A DNA stretch of 64,000 bases from NCBI GenBank assembly GCA_029204225.1, contig CM055112.1, positions 45,038,632 to 45,102,631 on the forward strand, read 5' to 3'. Every line of letters begins with the position of its first letter. Within the stretch, counting starts at the first letter, position 1. The notes beneath the pieces are model-generated. The model made no database searches. It saw only the letters and a list, made by a program, of their open reading frames with translations, and had not been told where the DNA came from. Source of the stretch: Diphasiastrum complanatum (lineage: Eukaryota; Streptophyta; Lycopodiopsida; Lycopodiales; Lycopodiaceae). Below are positions 30,001 to 45,000 of this stretch, one piece after another. The translations under genes and the position numbers were made by a program.

Positions 30001-33000
30001 ATCAATACTAAAAAGCTCCTCTCGAAGATCCTTGATTTTCGTCAAGTGGTTTGTAAGCAAATCACCTTCTTGCATCTTCAAGATAGAAAGTTGATTTTGA
30101 AGATATACCACTTTTGCCGCATTCTTTACTTGAAACATCTTTGCAAGAGTCTCCCAAGCACTTTTGGAAGTCTTGCATGATCTAATATGTGGAAGGATAG
30201 ATCTCTTCACTGATAATGCAATGACGGAATGTGCTTGTGCATCTCGTCGATCCCACTTCTTTTGCTCATCGGAAGACACCTCTGTAGATGATGAAGTAGT
30301 TGTTCTAGATGGTGTAATAGGTGCCAAGGTAGGCGGCCTCTCTTCGTCACCATTAACTACTTCTCACAAACCTTTAGCAATTAGAAGGTTCTTTATCATG
30401 TAGCACCACAAGGAATAGTTTGTGCCATCCAGCTTATCTTCATTAAATAAAGAACCAATAGACTCCAATTCTTTAGCCATAACAGAAAAATCAGCTTGTA
30501 GTAGATAGGAAATAGACTTTCCAAGACAAAATTTACTCAAAGGGCAGCAACCTCAAAGCTGAAATTATGAGCACAATAGATTGCAATACTTCACATGCAA
30601 TTTGCTCAACAAGTAATGAAATAGGTGGCTGATTTCTGCACAAAAAAACAGAATGCTTACAACTAGGTAGACTTCGAATGAAGCCAAAACCAAAACCAGA
30701 AATTTGTGGCTGAAAAGAGTGCACACTATGTGTATATAGAGCTGATGGTAGCGCCCTACTCCAACTCACCAACAGGGAAATTTCAGCAAGAAATGTGTCC
30801 AAAACACATGTATCTTCATTTAAGAAGTAAATTTGAAATTTTCAGCATGTAATTGAGTCAAGATCACATGCAATTGGTTTGAGCATGGGCACTACTGCTA
30901 GCTCTCAAATAGGTGAAGGTGCCCTGCAATTTCCTGCAAAAAAGCTATAAGAAGATGAACAGATTCTTCTCCTGCAAAAATCAGCAGCTTGATGATTTTC
31001 TGCAACCAAAAGAGGAAGAAGATAGCTTCCTATTGGGCGCCCTCCTGCAAGCAATATGATCACCTAAAGGCTCTGATACCATGTAGGAAATAGAAGCTTA
31101 AGGATCCAGGATCTTAACTATTCAATCACACAAAGCATTCTCAAAAGAAAGAGAGAGATGGCTAGAAACCCTCTTGTAGAAACTCGTGGACAGCCAAGGA
31201 GAATAGTCAGTATTGCTTACAAAAGTGTCTCATACAAATGGGATGCACACACATATATAGTCCAAGATGACTATCTAACTTCATGACTATTGGCTATCCA
31301 ACTACTTGACTATTGGCTTTCCAACTACTTGACTATTGACTATCCAACTTTCTATAAGTCACCTCCAATATGTTAAGTTGGGGTACTTAATGTCACAACT
31401 AGGCCTAGTGGACCCATGAGTCCCTACCAAGTTAATTTCATACTAACTTAGCTAACTCTAAGTTTAGTAGGCCTAATATAATAAATGACCATGGTTACAC
31501 AACTCTCGACCTTTTGGGTCAAAGTAACCTATGGTAATGTAAGCAATTCCATTTACATTCCAACATTCCATACAAAATTATTTTGATATTCTCTCTTTCA
31601 TTTGAGTAATTAAGCTACCCTTCATTCATGTACTGAATAGCTTTTCTCAATGGGCATTTGGAAGGAGAAGTCTACATTGATCAATTTTACGGTTTTGACA
31701 CATGGTAAGGAAGATCTAGTTCATTGGCTTAAGTAGGTCCTTTATGGTTTAAACGATATTTTCTAGCAACTATTGGAGATACAACTCCAAGTTTTGCAAT
31801 ATAAAGGATCAAATTGCATAACATCTTAATTGAACTAGTAAGAAAATTTTGAAAAGTTGAGGCAATTGGTAAGTGTCAAGTTGAATAGAATAGACTTAAG
31901 GGGGCTTGTTAAGATCCATTGCCTATTTTTCCTCTTTTTGGGCCTTAAGTTGAATCTTTTCGCATCCTTCTTAGTGCCGGTCCTAGTTGATTCCCGCAAA
32001 GATGTGAAGCTACATCGATAACATAGACTTATAAAAAATGGAATGTCGTTGTGAAAAGTGGGTTTTATTGAAAGGTCAAATTAAGGCTTATTTGTTGCCA
32101 ACTGTGAGGAGCTGTTTCTTGAAAACAAACTAGGAGGCTATTCAAGAAGCTACTTACAAAGTTTTTTCTAATATATGATTGAGGAAACAAAACTACTTGG
32201 TGAAATCTAGATAAGCTGCAAAAAATTACTTTCAAATAGCTAAAGTTATGCAAGTTTAATAAATACTTGGGGGTTGATATAGCTTGTATGCTTCATTCAT
32301 TTCACCATGTAGTTTCGGAGAAAGTTTAGTTGTAGTAGACCTTCCTCTGTGGTAGTGTGATTACTTCCAAGAGTGTTAATCTTCCAACAATGAATGAAGG
32401 GTTTGGGGGTTCTAGGGTTTTGTGCCACTTCGTGTAATTGTAGCCTCTATTGACTATGATGTAAACTCGTATGGCCAACTCTTTTCAATATGGTTGGATT
32501 GAGTAATGGATAGAACTCATGCATGTCTTAAGCACGACCATGAGCTTTGAAAATAGAATGTAGAAACCCTATAATGCAAATTGGTGGATAGGATTCTCTC
32601 TCATTGGAATAGGGGTTGTCTCACCTCACTCTCCCTAGTAGGTTAGAACAAATTAAAGAAAACCTACATTAGACTTATCCTGAAACCTCTAGAACATTTA
32701 CACCTCCATTATGGATGCTCAAAGCTATTGTAAAGAATGAAACTATCCTAAAGCAAGGCCTCAATTGTAGCCCTAGCAAGCCTATTGTAGATCTTAGCAG
32801 CACATTCTCCAAACAAAACAATGAAACAAAGGTGCAAAGAAGAAGCCTACGATCTTGTTTTTTGAAATTTTTTGTCTAATGTGCACAGATCCTTTGGTTA
32901 ATAGTAGCAATTTCTTCCTTGTTTTTATCACATATTTTTGCGATCACGTGTGTACATCTTATTGAGTCATCGCGATCCACTAGAATACTAGAATCAAAAT

Positions 33001-36000
33001 TCTTCACCCAATAATAGAACACATCACTGTAATCGCCTAGGAGCTTGGTAGATCATACCAACATCAAGGATCAATCCACTAGACAATAGCCATATCATCC
33101 CATACCCCATAGCCCAATCTCATGCACAAACACCCAGGTGGTAGGATCCTTTGAGAGCTGTTACTAGTTCAAGCCACATTTGATTCAAAGGTCGATGTAG
33201 ATACTCATAGATATAACCAAATCCCAAGGCAACTGTCATGTTCCCCTATTATGTAGTTGCTGCTACATCTTCAGTGTACTTGTCCACTCACTGATCTTGG
33301 GTTACCAGTCTATCTTATCATAATCATGTACAAGTGTTGATCGATAGCTAGAGCTTAACCTCCATGGGCCTTTTTTTTATATGTAGCTAGACATTGACTA
33401 ACCAATGTCAATCATAGATGTAACACACTTCCTTCCCTTGGACATTGTTGTGGTAAAGACGAACTCCGAGAAAGTCTTTTCCATGCTTTGGACTTTCTCC
33501 CAAGAATCATCATATGCTCATCTTCCTTTCCACCTAATCAAGTATTTAAAGAGAATACGATTCTCAACCACCTTACATTTTGATCAAATACTATCTACCT
33601 TTAAATGTTCACTAAATGAAAAACTTACATGTGCTCAATTTTCTTAGATGCAAGTAAATCACCTATATGTAGTCTTGTCTAAATCGTACTTACACATAGT
33701 ATTAGACATACTTTGATTCATTTTCGAAGCTCCAATTTGCAAGGCAAATTATTGACAAACTTTTCAATTTCAAATGGTCTTTAATACCTTGCAGACAACT
33801 TGTGTTTCTTACTAGATCTCCTCACATGCGAGTACTTGGAAAATCAAATGTACACCCAACCTCATTCCCAAAAAGAATTAATCTCGTTGAGTCATCATTG
33901 TTGAATCATATTTCTATTTATTCGAGCAGTGGTAGACAATAGTAGGCGGATATGGATGCATAATCATTATTGTGGTTCTTTGGTCCTTTATGTGTCATTT
34001 GGCATGGCCCTTGGTCCATAGCTTGTTACTTCAACCCTTGGCACCTACTTCATTGCCTAGTTGCTTACGAATTCCCCCTTGGCTACACTCTATTTGTATG
34101 TTTGAAAGGTTCCCTAAAAAACTTAATCAGGTTTCCTTGGCATTTTGATCAGTGTCATTTTGCACACTACACACTATTATGAGGATGAATATTTGTCATC
34201 GTACTTTTAAGATTGATATGTATAGACACGAGTATGTCATCTTTTAGATATGTGAAGAATGTATTTAAAGCTAGAAAAATACAATGTTTGTCTGCTTATG
34301 GTGTATGCAAAGAGGAAGATTGTTGGGCAAATATTTCATCTTCATACAAACTTTTTTAATTTGTCACTAGAAGTAAAATTTCTATCACAAAAAACAACAA
34401 CAATGTTGCTATACTATTGTTGAACTTAGTATATAAAGAACTTGGATGTAGAATCATTGTTGATTTTTAATGTTGATAAAAAACAAAAATCAAATGGATT
34501 TTAACAAGGTTTGGATGTATGATTTTATTGCATTTGGCCTTAATATGTAGTCAATTGCAAAAACGGTTGGCTATAAAAATCTTAAAGTCTAAATTTTTGA
34601 ATGTTATCAAGATAACATAGTTGTGAGTTTCCACTACTATGTGATTTGTGATTTTGTATCAAGTGGATGCTTTGTTGATAGCATACATTTTTCCTTGTTC
34701 ATCTAACATGATCCTTTTCTCTGTAGATATGTTTAACCATTCATTCGCTCCAACATGCTCGTTGCGTTGGCGCACTAAAGATCGAATGTTAGAAGTGCTC
34801 ATAAATGCGGGTCAAAGTATCAAAGAAGGGGATGAGGTGCCACGCATGACTTTGCATTTCACTCTTTTTTCTTCATATCTTTTCAAATCAGTAAAATAAA
34901 TTTCTTTCCTATTTTTATTTATGTCAGGCTATACATCAAGATTTTAGAAAACATTCATTTACAACGTGTTCTAAATCGGAAATTGTTATGAGCCAGCCTT
35001 AGCCTGAATATGTGCTCAAAAAATCATCTGCCCAAGGTCAAAACAGTCGCAACATTACATTGACACGAAATAATAAATGGCACTAATTGTAAGCTAATAG
35101 TAGTGTGCAAAAAGTAGGGAATGAATGGGTTTTGTGAAGCAAAATTGAAATTCTTGTGCCTAGGAAATTCTGAAATGCAAGAAAGGCACAAACCTTTGGT
35201 GCAAGCACTTTTACATATTCAGAAACATTTAAGGGAGGTTTTTTTTAAATTTATGGAATGAGTGTCACTTGCTTTTGTTTTCTCTTTGGCTTTTCCTCAA
35301 AATCATGGTATAGCTTTTGAATCCTATTGTCTATGAAACACTAGGGGCATCTTAAAATTTTTATAAAAAGAAATAACATTCAGGTTTGTGGTTGATTTCA
35401 TCATAGCTCTACCAATCAACTTAATTTTAGGTCATTTGAAAAAAATATATCATCAACTCATAAGCTACTTGATAAATCCATACAAAAAGGTAAACACACC
35501 TTCTAGCCAATAAATCTTATGAAATGCTTGAATTAATCTAAAATTGATAAGAGCATGGACTTGAAAGCCACACAAAATGCTTTTGGTCAATTTTACTTAT
35601 CCTTCAACTCTTGATAAAGTGCATGAAGTTTACCACAAAAAAAAAAAAATGCTCTGGTGGGGCTTAGTGAAGTTTCAACAACTAAAGTAGGGATCAATAG
35701 ATTTGTAGAAATTTGGGAACATGAAACATGCAAACTACCACACATAGATGGCACCCTTCGCTCAGTTTGGAACCCCAAGGAGAAAGAAATACAGGCAATG
35801 GAGGGGTTGTTGGTTATGTTCGAGCTTCACTTGATAACATTAAGAATCCATTTATATGGCTTCAAATCACCACGTAGGCAAGACAATGTCTTGCAGCATG
35901 TTACTTTGCTCCACAAAAGTCAAATTTCTATCTATATATGATTTGGATAGTGAGGATTTATTTAGTGAGCTTAATGAGGACATTGCCATTTCAAAGAACT

Positions 36001-39000
36001 AGGTATGATCATAGGTGATTCCAGTGGGAGGATCAAGAATGACCAAGTGACTTTATATGATTGAAGAAAAGATCGTCTTTGGGGTAAAGAAAATTCGGTG
36101 ATTATCTTCTGCACTGATCATCTTTTCAAAATGCAACTAAACCCACTACCATCTATGGAAAAGAATGACTTAAGCTTAGATTTTTGTGTAAACTCATCAT
36201 TTGCCATGGATTGCCACAACGGCCGCCTTGAAGCATTACACTCGCTCTTCCAACAAAGGTAATCGTGTAGTAAATTATGTACTTCCTCTCTTCATCTACA
36301 TGAACTGACTAGAGACACCCTTTCTACATTGAATCGGACCATCATTGCTTACTCTTAGAGGTAAAAGGTGACTATGCATGGTACAATTGAGGCTAGAGAT
36401 GCATGCGAAAAGCTCAAATTTCAATCACAAGGAGAAGATGAATGCAATAGATTTTTGAGCGATCACCTAGCACACCTTTATTGGGGACAAATCGTTCAAG
36501 AGAAGTACGAGTGCTTTAGAGATGCAGTTATTAGCTTGGTTGAAACAATATTTAGTTTCAGGAAAGGAAAACAAGTTAATATAAGGCATTTTCTGATGAG
36601 ATTCATGGTTTGGTAGGCGATGCAAAGAAGCTTGAAGAGCAGAGGTATTCAACATAGACAAAGCAGTGAATATAACAATACATATGGCAATAATATTGAA
36701 TATATTCCTCCTGTTAGAACTTGAATAGTAGCAAGGAGTTTTCCTTCTTCTTCTTCCGCCTCTTCCTCTTGTTAGACAGGAGCTGCTACCTCCCTTTCCA
36801 TTTTCTTTTCCTCCCTGAATTCCCTTTTCAAATTCTAAAATTCAAGTTTGTCTTCCACTCAAGATCTATCCACCCTTAAAATTTGAGAATTTTGGAACTT
36901 TTCTCCTCCAATCCCCCCTTCTCTCTTCATGACGAGGGAAACTCTTTGCTCTCTCCTTGCTTGAGGCTTCTCTCCTCTCCACAATTCACAATTCACCAAT
37001 CATAGGCTGATGAACAATCACTTTCGCTGAACATCAAAAACAAGTTGAGGTGTCCGAGTTGGGCCCCTTTAGAAGAAATAGCTAGTTATTCACGATCTGA
37101 AACTTGATGGTTCAATTCGTTGATGAATTGTGATTCAAACTGCAAATTCAACATACTAGGTTCTAGCCAAATCTTTTCTAGGATATAGTGTGAGATTTGT
37201 GAAGTTTACTTAACCCCTTTGATCGTTAGAAAGAAATGTCTCACCCTTAAATTTTTGCAAAATGATTATCTCCTTATAGTCCTTAGTCTCACCCTCTCAA
37301 ACCATATACTTTATCGAAACCGTGAGACATGGAGTAAACATTTCGCGAAAAAGATATCAACCTCTAGACTTGACCATCAAGTCAATTACAAGCCTTACAT
37401 TGCAAAGACATGTTGTCATTCTTCCTCATTGGCTCTAGCCGCCACATTGGATTCCTCATTAGCTTCATAGGTGCCGTTCTTACGTTTTTATCTAGTCCCC
37501 ATTGTTGTTGTTTCTTTGGGAACTCCAATGAAATATAGGATCATGGGGATGATGCAGTACCTCCATAAACACATCGTCCCCCCACTACATTATTGCATCC
37601 CTTGCATAGGCATTCATTACTATTTGTCTAACATTTTCGATCAATTGTTGGTCCCTCTAGTCTTTTTTCCCCATTGGTACCTTTGATCATGATCCCTCAT
37701 CACCATTTTTCTGTTGAGAAGTTGTTTCTTTCGAAAAAGAGAACTGATTTGAGTCCTTACTAAGGCACATTCACATGGAATTGGAAAGTTTATCAATGCT
37801 TTGCTTGACTCAACCTTCTTGTTGAGGCATAAGGTTTCTCAAGAATGTCTTGAGATCTTTCATGAATCGAGGTAGGACAAATATCGATTCTTAGTGATGC
37901 CAAATCTGATTGAACAATGCCCATCTATAAAAATCTCTCTATAAAATTAGATCCTTACACTTTGAAAGTTGATCTCTTATACAAGTCCTCTGGCTTAAGT
38001 CCAACTTAAAGTTTAAGTCCATAGGAAATTTTGTTGTTTCAAGAAATCATCAATTTACATAAAGTGTCGAGGGTCTATGCTGCTGTACTGGATTCTCTTG
38101 ATTTCCTCGGACAAGCTTTTGAGGGATGTCCTTTCTCCATGCATGCAAGTGTTACAAAATTGTTGTTTTCATCACGTCTTATCGAAGTTGAAACTCTTCA
38201 TAGAGTTCAGTGATCCATTTTGGAGTCTTTCTTGTTGTTGATTTGGGTGTTTCTGATTTGCATCTTGTCCTTACATATACCAAAGAGGTTGGAAATGTTT
38301 GGCTTTTGAATTTAGGTCTGAAGCTGCTCCTTTTGAGGGCTGATATGGGTGTCATAATATTTTTGAAACTATTGCAAATCGCACGCTCCAAGGTTTGAGG
38401 TTGATTCCAAGCAATAGTCTTCAAAAAGCTCCACGAATAGAACATAATTTTAGCTAGGGTGGATCAATTTGTAGTTCCATTTGAGCAATTATGTTTTTGC
38501 CAATTTGAATTCCTTTATTTAAAATAGCTGATTCAAAGTTCAAACTGATTTTAGTTGGGGCCCACCAAAACCGAATCGGTGAATTAGATTCAGGGTTTAA
38601 AAAAATGTATCACAACCCAGAATAGTCATTGGTTTAGGGTGCAAAGATATTGTCATAATGCAATTATAGTTTTCCTAGGTCCTAAATCTTGAATTCTGAT
38701 CATGGACTCTTAATGTTACAGCTTACGTTCAAATCAAAGTGCTCTAGGGTTCAAAGTGCTTAGTGTTCTAATTTATTGTAGATTCAGAAGTAGTAAAATC
38801 TAAGCCTAAAGTCTAAATTTTACTGGTAATTTAACAATGATCTCCCAAGATCATGCAGTTCTGATTTTTGATGATTTATTATTTGGTAGTAACTAACAAC
38901 ATTGAACAAAAACTAAAATTTATACATAAAACCAGCCATGAGTCATGATTGTAAATCATAAATGATATTGCATGTAGCACAAGCACATTGCCTCCTCATC

Positions 39001-42000
39001 CTCATCCTCATCCTCATCCTCGTATTCACATCAAATACAAAAGGGCTACATAATGATAGATCATAGAATTCGAATGAATCCTGGTAGAATTGTGTACATG
39101 CTACATCCATGATCCCAATTCCTCAAAAGCCTCTTTCCCTTTCTCAGAAGTACTTGTAGCCATCGTCACTCTCCTCATCCTCATCCTCATTCATATGCTC
39201 GTCCTCGTGCTCGTCCTTAGTTCAGTCCTTCAAAGTCAACTCTCCCTTAGGGCTACTTGATTGGTAGGTCCTGTACAGTGCACGCAAGGATTGACAAGAA
39301 TCATTGTAGTGTTAGATCTTTGAAAATATAGCCCTTAAACTCTTTACTTGTGGATATAGGATAGAACATGGATGATGGTAGGAACTTGGAAGTGGACTGT
39401 GGCACTTAAGTTTTAACCCTACAGTCAATTAAGTATTTTGATGGAGGAACATAAGGATATCCTCCTCTTTCTTTGACCTTTGTATTGTAGGCCACCAATA
39501 TAAGGTACAACATGGATGATGGTAGGAATTTGGAATTGGATTGTGGGACTTAAGTAATAATAACCTACAGTCATTAAAGTCTACCATTAAGTCCAATCTA
39601 AAGAAATTTTATTATGGACAAACGCATGATAATTGTTACCAAAGCGAGAGCTTTCACTGTGCTTCAAGTGACAATCATAAATATCAATTTCGCGATTGAA
39701 ATTTATGGCAGAATGTTGCTACGAGTCACATAATCTTTCCGAAATGATTCATTTCTAGAGTAAAACCACTCTTTACCCAAAATTACATCTACCTTATCAA
39801 GATTTGTTATGTGGAAAGTTAAACTATCTACATAACTTTAAATGCTCAACAACAATTGAGGAGCGTATTTGTCCCAGTTTTGTTGATCCTTGCTTGATGC
39901 TGTTTTAACCAAGTGCTTGTGATCACTTGGCACGGTAAACTGTGTGAGCTTCTGCACAAATTTTGGAGGTAGTAAAATCATGAGTTGAACCATTGTCGAA
40001 AAAGAAATTCAGAGCTTAGTCCCCTGCGAATGAGTCCCAAAATCACTATATTAAAAGAAAGAACAATTTTCACAAAAAATATTGTTTGTGAATGATACAT
40101 CAATGCACGCTAGAGTTTCACGGGGCCTGGAAGATTGGGCTTGGCCTCTTGATTCTTGTGCCTTTTCAGGCAATTCTTAGACATGTGCCCCTTCTCCATA
40201 CAAAAGAAAAAAGTGTGTCACTCTTGGCCATATCAAAATGGACTCTTTCCAAGTCAGGCCGCCTTTTCTCTCTTGAATGGGAACTGCTGTTAAAAAAATT
40301 TCTCTTTACCTTTGTTTGAAAGGGGCCCAAAGATTTTTTTATCTTTGAAGCTTACCAGCTTGTTGTTCCTTCCGGGCTTAAGCATGGGTGTCATCAAAGA
40401 CTTAAGCGAATCACACAACATTCTCTTAAGTACTGTGGTCGATTTTCTTCGGCATCCACTTGATGATCTTTCATCAATCCCTAATTGGAGCTCTCGTCTA
40501 CCTTCTCGACTGTTGTTGTACAGCTACATAAATAGCATATTGCTCATATACACCAGGATCTTGACAGGTTGTATCATCCATTTATAAGCGTCCTGACTTG
40601 AGGATGCTTACGCCTCAATCATATTAGCTTGAGGACCTTGTTTAGCTAGAGGTGCTGGCAGCGCCAATAACTGTGGATATTGACCTACTCTACCATCCCT
40701 TGGTGGTCCACTAGAGACGGCTAGAGATAAAACACACAAGGTGTTAGGAATCAACAGATGCCATGCATACCACAACCACTAGCTTTTTGACTTGAGAAGA
40801 GCTAAGTCCATTTGACTCACAAAATGAGACATGGCTTTTGCAAATCTTATACAAAGATGTTCAAGAGCTTTTGTGAAATGTTGCTTGTCCATGATTGGCA
40901 AAATTGTAGTCCTATAGGCCTTCTGAAACTTGTCTCTTGTGGTTGGTGCATTCGACATGTCTTCAAGATCTTGCGACCGTGTATATGTCAGAACGTCTTA
41001 CCATGTTAAAACACGATCGAAGTAGCGATCTTGGTACCGTTCAATGAGCTGTGCAAAATTGGAGATAGTTAGAGGCGGAGTCTTTTGAGAGAAAGTGAGA
41101 AGGTGAGCTTACGTGTCTTAGAGAGAGAGAGCCATTGCTAGAGAGAAATTGTCCGAGTAAATCGAGATATGCTGAAAACTAGAAGATTTCTTCGGAGGGA
41201 AAGACACTGCTCCCCACACAAATTGGAAAAGGTGGCCAAACTTCACAAAGGTAAATGGTTAACAGTGTCAATTTCCATGTTTTCTCATAGTCTAATGCAC
41301 ATGTGAATTCAGCTTCTCCACTGAAAGTTGACTCATTTATATGAGATTGTGGTTGTGGTGGTGTTTCCCTTTCAAGTTTGCAACTTCTCTGTAAATTCAG
41401 TAAACCTGCAGTTTCTGGTTACAGTTGTAACTGTTGCCCTTTTGGAGTGACATGTACAGCAGGAACCTAATGTCATACTGCAAGCTTCGCTGCTTTAATT
41501 TGTAAAACTGTGTTTATAATTTTGCAGATGACTTTGAACTATCTGGACCGTACTGCAGATCGTGAATATATGCGTCTGTATGGGTTGTCATCAGCAGTGG
41601 TAGGCTCAAACACATAAATTTGTCATTTTTTTTTGAGAAAAACAGATTAAAGAGAGTTGTTTAAGACTGTTCTGGACGGGTTTTATGTTTAGCAAAATTT
41701 TCAATAGAACTAATTGGGATCAATTCCAAGAGCTTTGAATGGCCATTCTTTGTGACTATGCTCGAGCATCCATCTCTTCTAGGATAAACTAGCGAATGAC
41801 GACGTTGCCAATGTAATTAGAAAATATTTAGAATATATGGTCTAAATTTTAATGATTAATCTGTTTCTTATATGAACATAGTTCAGAGAGCAGCACCATA
41901 GTTGTAAGAGGGAACCAGGCATAATAATACCATGTATCTAAACAATGTAGGAAGTTTTAAGTTTTAAACGTTTTTTTTTTTTTTTGGGGTTCGGACGTTC

Positions 42001-45000
42001 TGGAACGCTCGTTCCGGAACCCTTATGCCTCCGGAACGCGGTTCTGATGCAACTTACTAAGACTCCAGCTTCGTAAATTATTTTCATTACTCAACCAATC
42101 AAGTGTTGCGTATATTGATAAAATGGATACAAGTGACCATGCCATTCCACAGAGGAATATCGGATTGTTGCCAGTCTTATCGACTATTTACGCCAGGAAA
42201 ATTGTTGAAATCCCGATTGATAAAGCTTCTTACCACATCAATCCAGTGATTATCGTCTATGATTTTAAAACTGATCGAAATCCAAAAAACTTTAGTAAAG
42301 TCAGAATCATTATGTTCAAATTAAAGTTTTACAATTTATAATTTTTGCAATACTTTTTCAAACAATATGGTTTGAGACAAATTGAATTGCTTGTGAATTC
42401 GGAAACAGTGTTGGACAAGCATGCAATTTTCAACATGCAAATACTGAGCCTCCATCTTACACAATATCTCACAAAATCAAAGAAATCGAACTAAAGTTGA
42501 TTCAGTCGGTTCTTTCACTATTAACAATGAATTTGATTTGTAGTAGACATTGCTCCCTGCATTAGAAATTGATAGATTCAATTTTCCATATCAGTTCTAT
42601 AATTACTGAAAATTCATAGTGCGAAATTATTTTATTTGTTTTCCTTGTTTTTCCATTTTTCGGTCACAGAAACAATATTAGCATCATGCAAAGCAGATAA
42701 CCTCTCGATCCCACTATAAACCTCTCATGCAGGACTCCAGAGATATAGAACAAGTGAGTTTAAGTCTCCACAGAAGATTTCATGCTCACATAGGCACATT
42801 GCATTAGTGTTTTACAAATTTTTTTCCGTAAAATTGGCAGAACTTTGAACATTGATAACTTTCTTGATTCTTGACAAAAGTCGATGAGGTAAAGCTAGGC
42901 CTAGCTCATTTTTGTGTCAGCTATTATATTGCCACATCAGCATGGTCGTATATTCCAAACGTGTGAGCGGTTAGCAGCTAAAAGACAGGTGTATGGGAAG
43001 ACAATCAAAACCACCATTGCGGCTGCAAAAGAGGCCTGCTTGAAGTGTATAATCGATCAATAAGCTTTAGATATGTACAAAGCAATCAAAAAGCCACTTT
43101 TTTGAGCTAGAATTGGGCATTGGCAGCAACTGCCTTCTGTAGCTTCTTGTGATCAACATGGAACAAGGGTTCTTAGATACAATCAATAGTGGACAAAGAT
43201 GATTTCCGCTTCCCAGATTTCCGCGCCTGAGAGAGAGAGAGAGTTCACACTGGACAGATTGCAGAATATAGATCTTGTCTTGAAGCCTGCAGAAGATTGG
43301 AAAAATCAGAATTTAGGAGGGGGACCCGGGAGAGAGACTAGTGGGGGGAGAGAGACTAGAATCTAGATAGTAGATACCATGCCGAAAGAGAAGGATCCCT
43401 TGTGGGATCATGTGACAGTTGCTTCTAATTATGGCGCCTCAGGCACTAAGAGGTGGACTTGCAAGTATTGTGGCAAGGAATACACAGGTGGCCCCACTAG
43501 AATAAAGGCACACCTATTGCGTCTACATGGTTATGAGATCGCAGGTTGTGCGCGAGCATCTAACTTATTGATGATACCTGCACCTCCATCTACGGCTACC
43601 TCGGAGGGTCATCATTCGCCCACAGGTTGGTGAATCGTGATCGTAAATTGTAATCAATGATTCGGAACTCTGAAGTTGTTAATAGTTATAACTTATAAAT
43701 CCATTATCCTGTGTTGAGATTCCTGTCACCGGAGTTATTGACAATTGTAAGTTGTTGCTAGATGCTAAATAGAAAATATTTGCATTGATGATTGTGTTGT
43801 GTAATTCATTGCATATGCCATATCGTATGTACTTTGACATTACTACAATCTACAGACTACTGCAGTCTACCACGATTCATCTATCTCCACTGTAATTTGT
43901 CGTAGATTCTAGAATCTAGATAGTAACTAATAATTTGTGGCCATTGGCAATGTGCAACAGTTCCAACAGGCCCTTCCACATCACAGGGTCAGACTCAGAG
44001 TCAGAGTGATGCGGTGGCACCATTGTCACGAGCTCTTCTCAAGCCCAGAGCCGTATTGGTACACATCTTAGGGGTAGAGATGTGTATGTGGCATCCTTTC
44101 AGCAAAGTAACAAGGACATAGCCACTGTATCTGTTAGGAGGTGTTTCTACATGTGCAACCTCCCCTGTCACTTGGCTGCGACCCCTGCATGGAGGGAGAT
44201 GATGAGACATGTATCTAGGATTGGTTCGGAGTGGGAGGGACCATCCATGCAGCAGTTGAGGACGACTCAGTTGGTTGCCGAGCGAGACTCCGTGGATAGG
44301 GAGCTAGAGCCTATCAGGAGATCATGGGCCATGTAAATCCTGATTCCTAAACCCTACTTTAATGTAATTAGTAATTAGTAATTGCTAAATTAATACTAAT
44401 AGGTATTGTCATTTATGTTCTAACTTCTAACTTGAAATTCCAAGTTTGAAGTGGTGAGTGCCAAGTTCTAACTTCTAAGTTCTATCTCTTGAGTCTTAAC
44501 TTTTGCAATGAGATCTTTTGCACTAGGTATGGGTGCTCCATCATATCAGATGGTTGGATTGATACCAGGAAGCGCCATATTGTAAATATATTGGTTTCTT
44601 CTTGCTTGGGCACGATGTTCTTGAGATCCATCGACATCTCGGGCTTAACCTTGGATGCCCAGACATTGTTTGGATTTATTGACGCGGCCATTGTGGAGGT
44701 CGGCAAAGAGAATGTTGTGCAGGTATTGATTCTTGACTTTCAGTTGTGTAGTGAGAAATAAAAATGAGTGAAAACTTTTTACTTACACTACTTGTTCAAT
44801 GTTGCTTCTTGAATCATGGACTTGTCACTTCAGAGAAGATCGATGTCGGATGTTCCGATGTTGCATTGATGATTGTTGTGCTTTGCAGGTCGTCACCGAC
44901 AATGCGGCAAATTGTGTTGCCATGGGGAAGCTCGTAAATGAAAAGTACCCTTGGATCTTTTGGTTACCCTGTGCTGCACATTGCTTAGACCTCTTGTTTG

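Larger units (their letters stand above)
27200..31565 (-). mobile_element. Copia element with 5' LTR, reverse transcriptase deleted
   Basis: On the - strand, in order: 5' LTR (31565-31082), primer site (31081-31069), gag from ATG 30480, zinc knuckle CHYCKKFGHHNKEC (about 29.68 kb), protease, GAG-pre-integrase WHARFGHLNF (about 28.98 kb) and integrase (28.8-28.3 kb). Integrase keeps the catalytic residues in FIDDLSR, RTDRGGEY and VAERKNRT. A connection region runs to 27662, then degraded RNase H (about 27.6-27.25 kb) with SKKEITLA and HARSKHTKVYHH strings. A purine run (GAAAAGGGGTGGGGGG, - strand of about 27.2 kb) looks like the polypurine tract. Reverse transcriptase is absent between connection and RNase H. 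The 3' LTR was not identified. Confidence 0.85.
26758..34726. other. pTAC14 intron 6 (8 kb)
   Basis: Carries the - strand Copia element (27.2-31.6 kb) and a - strand Gypsy chromodomain fossil (33.4-33.9 kb). The parts at 26758-27195, 31566-33380 and 33891-34726 show no recognisable coding or structural feature. Confidence 0.7.
34837..41527. other. pTAC14 intron 7 (6.7 kb)
   Basis: Holds a - strand Gypsy gag-protease fossil (39.6-40.2 kb) and simple repeats (38.99-39.22 kb). Between 35.6 and 36.7 kb, + frames (35657-35941, 36368-36616) have plausible composition but no motif I recognise. From 36.7 to 38.6 kb I see nothing definite; a 38179-38445 - frame may be more Gypsy debris. Confidence 0.5.

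Noticed and set aside
33390-40210. One long - strand Gypsy element running from gag at 40.2 kb to the chromodomain at 33.4 kb
   Set aside because: pTAC14 exon 7 (34727-34836) lies in between; these are separate insertions in two introns.
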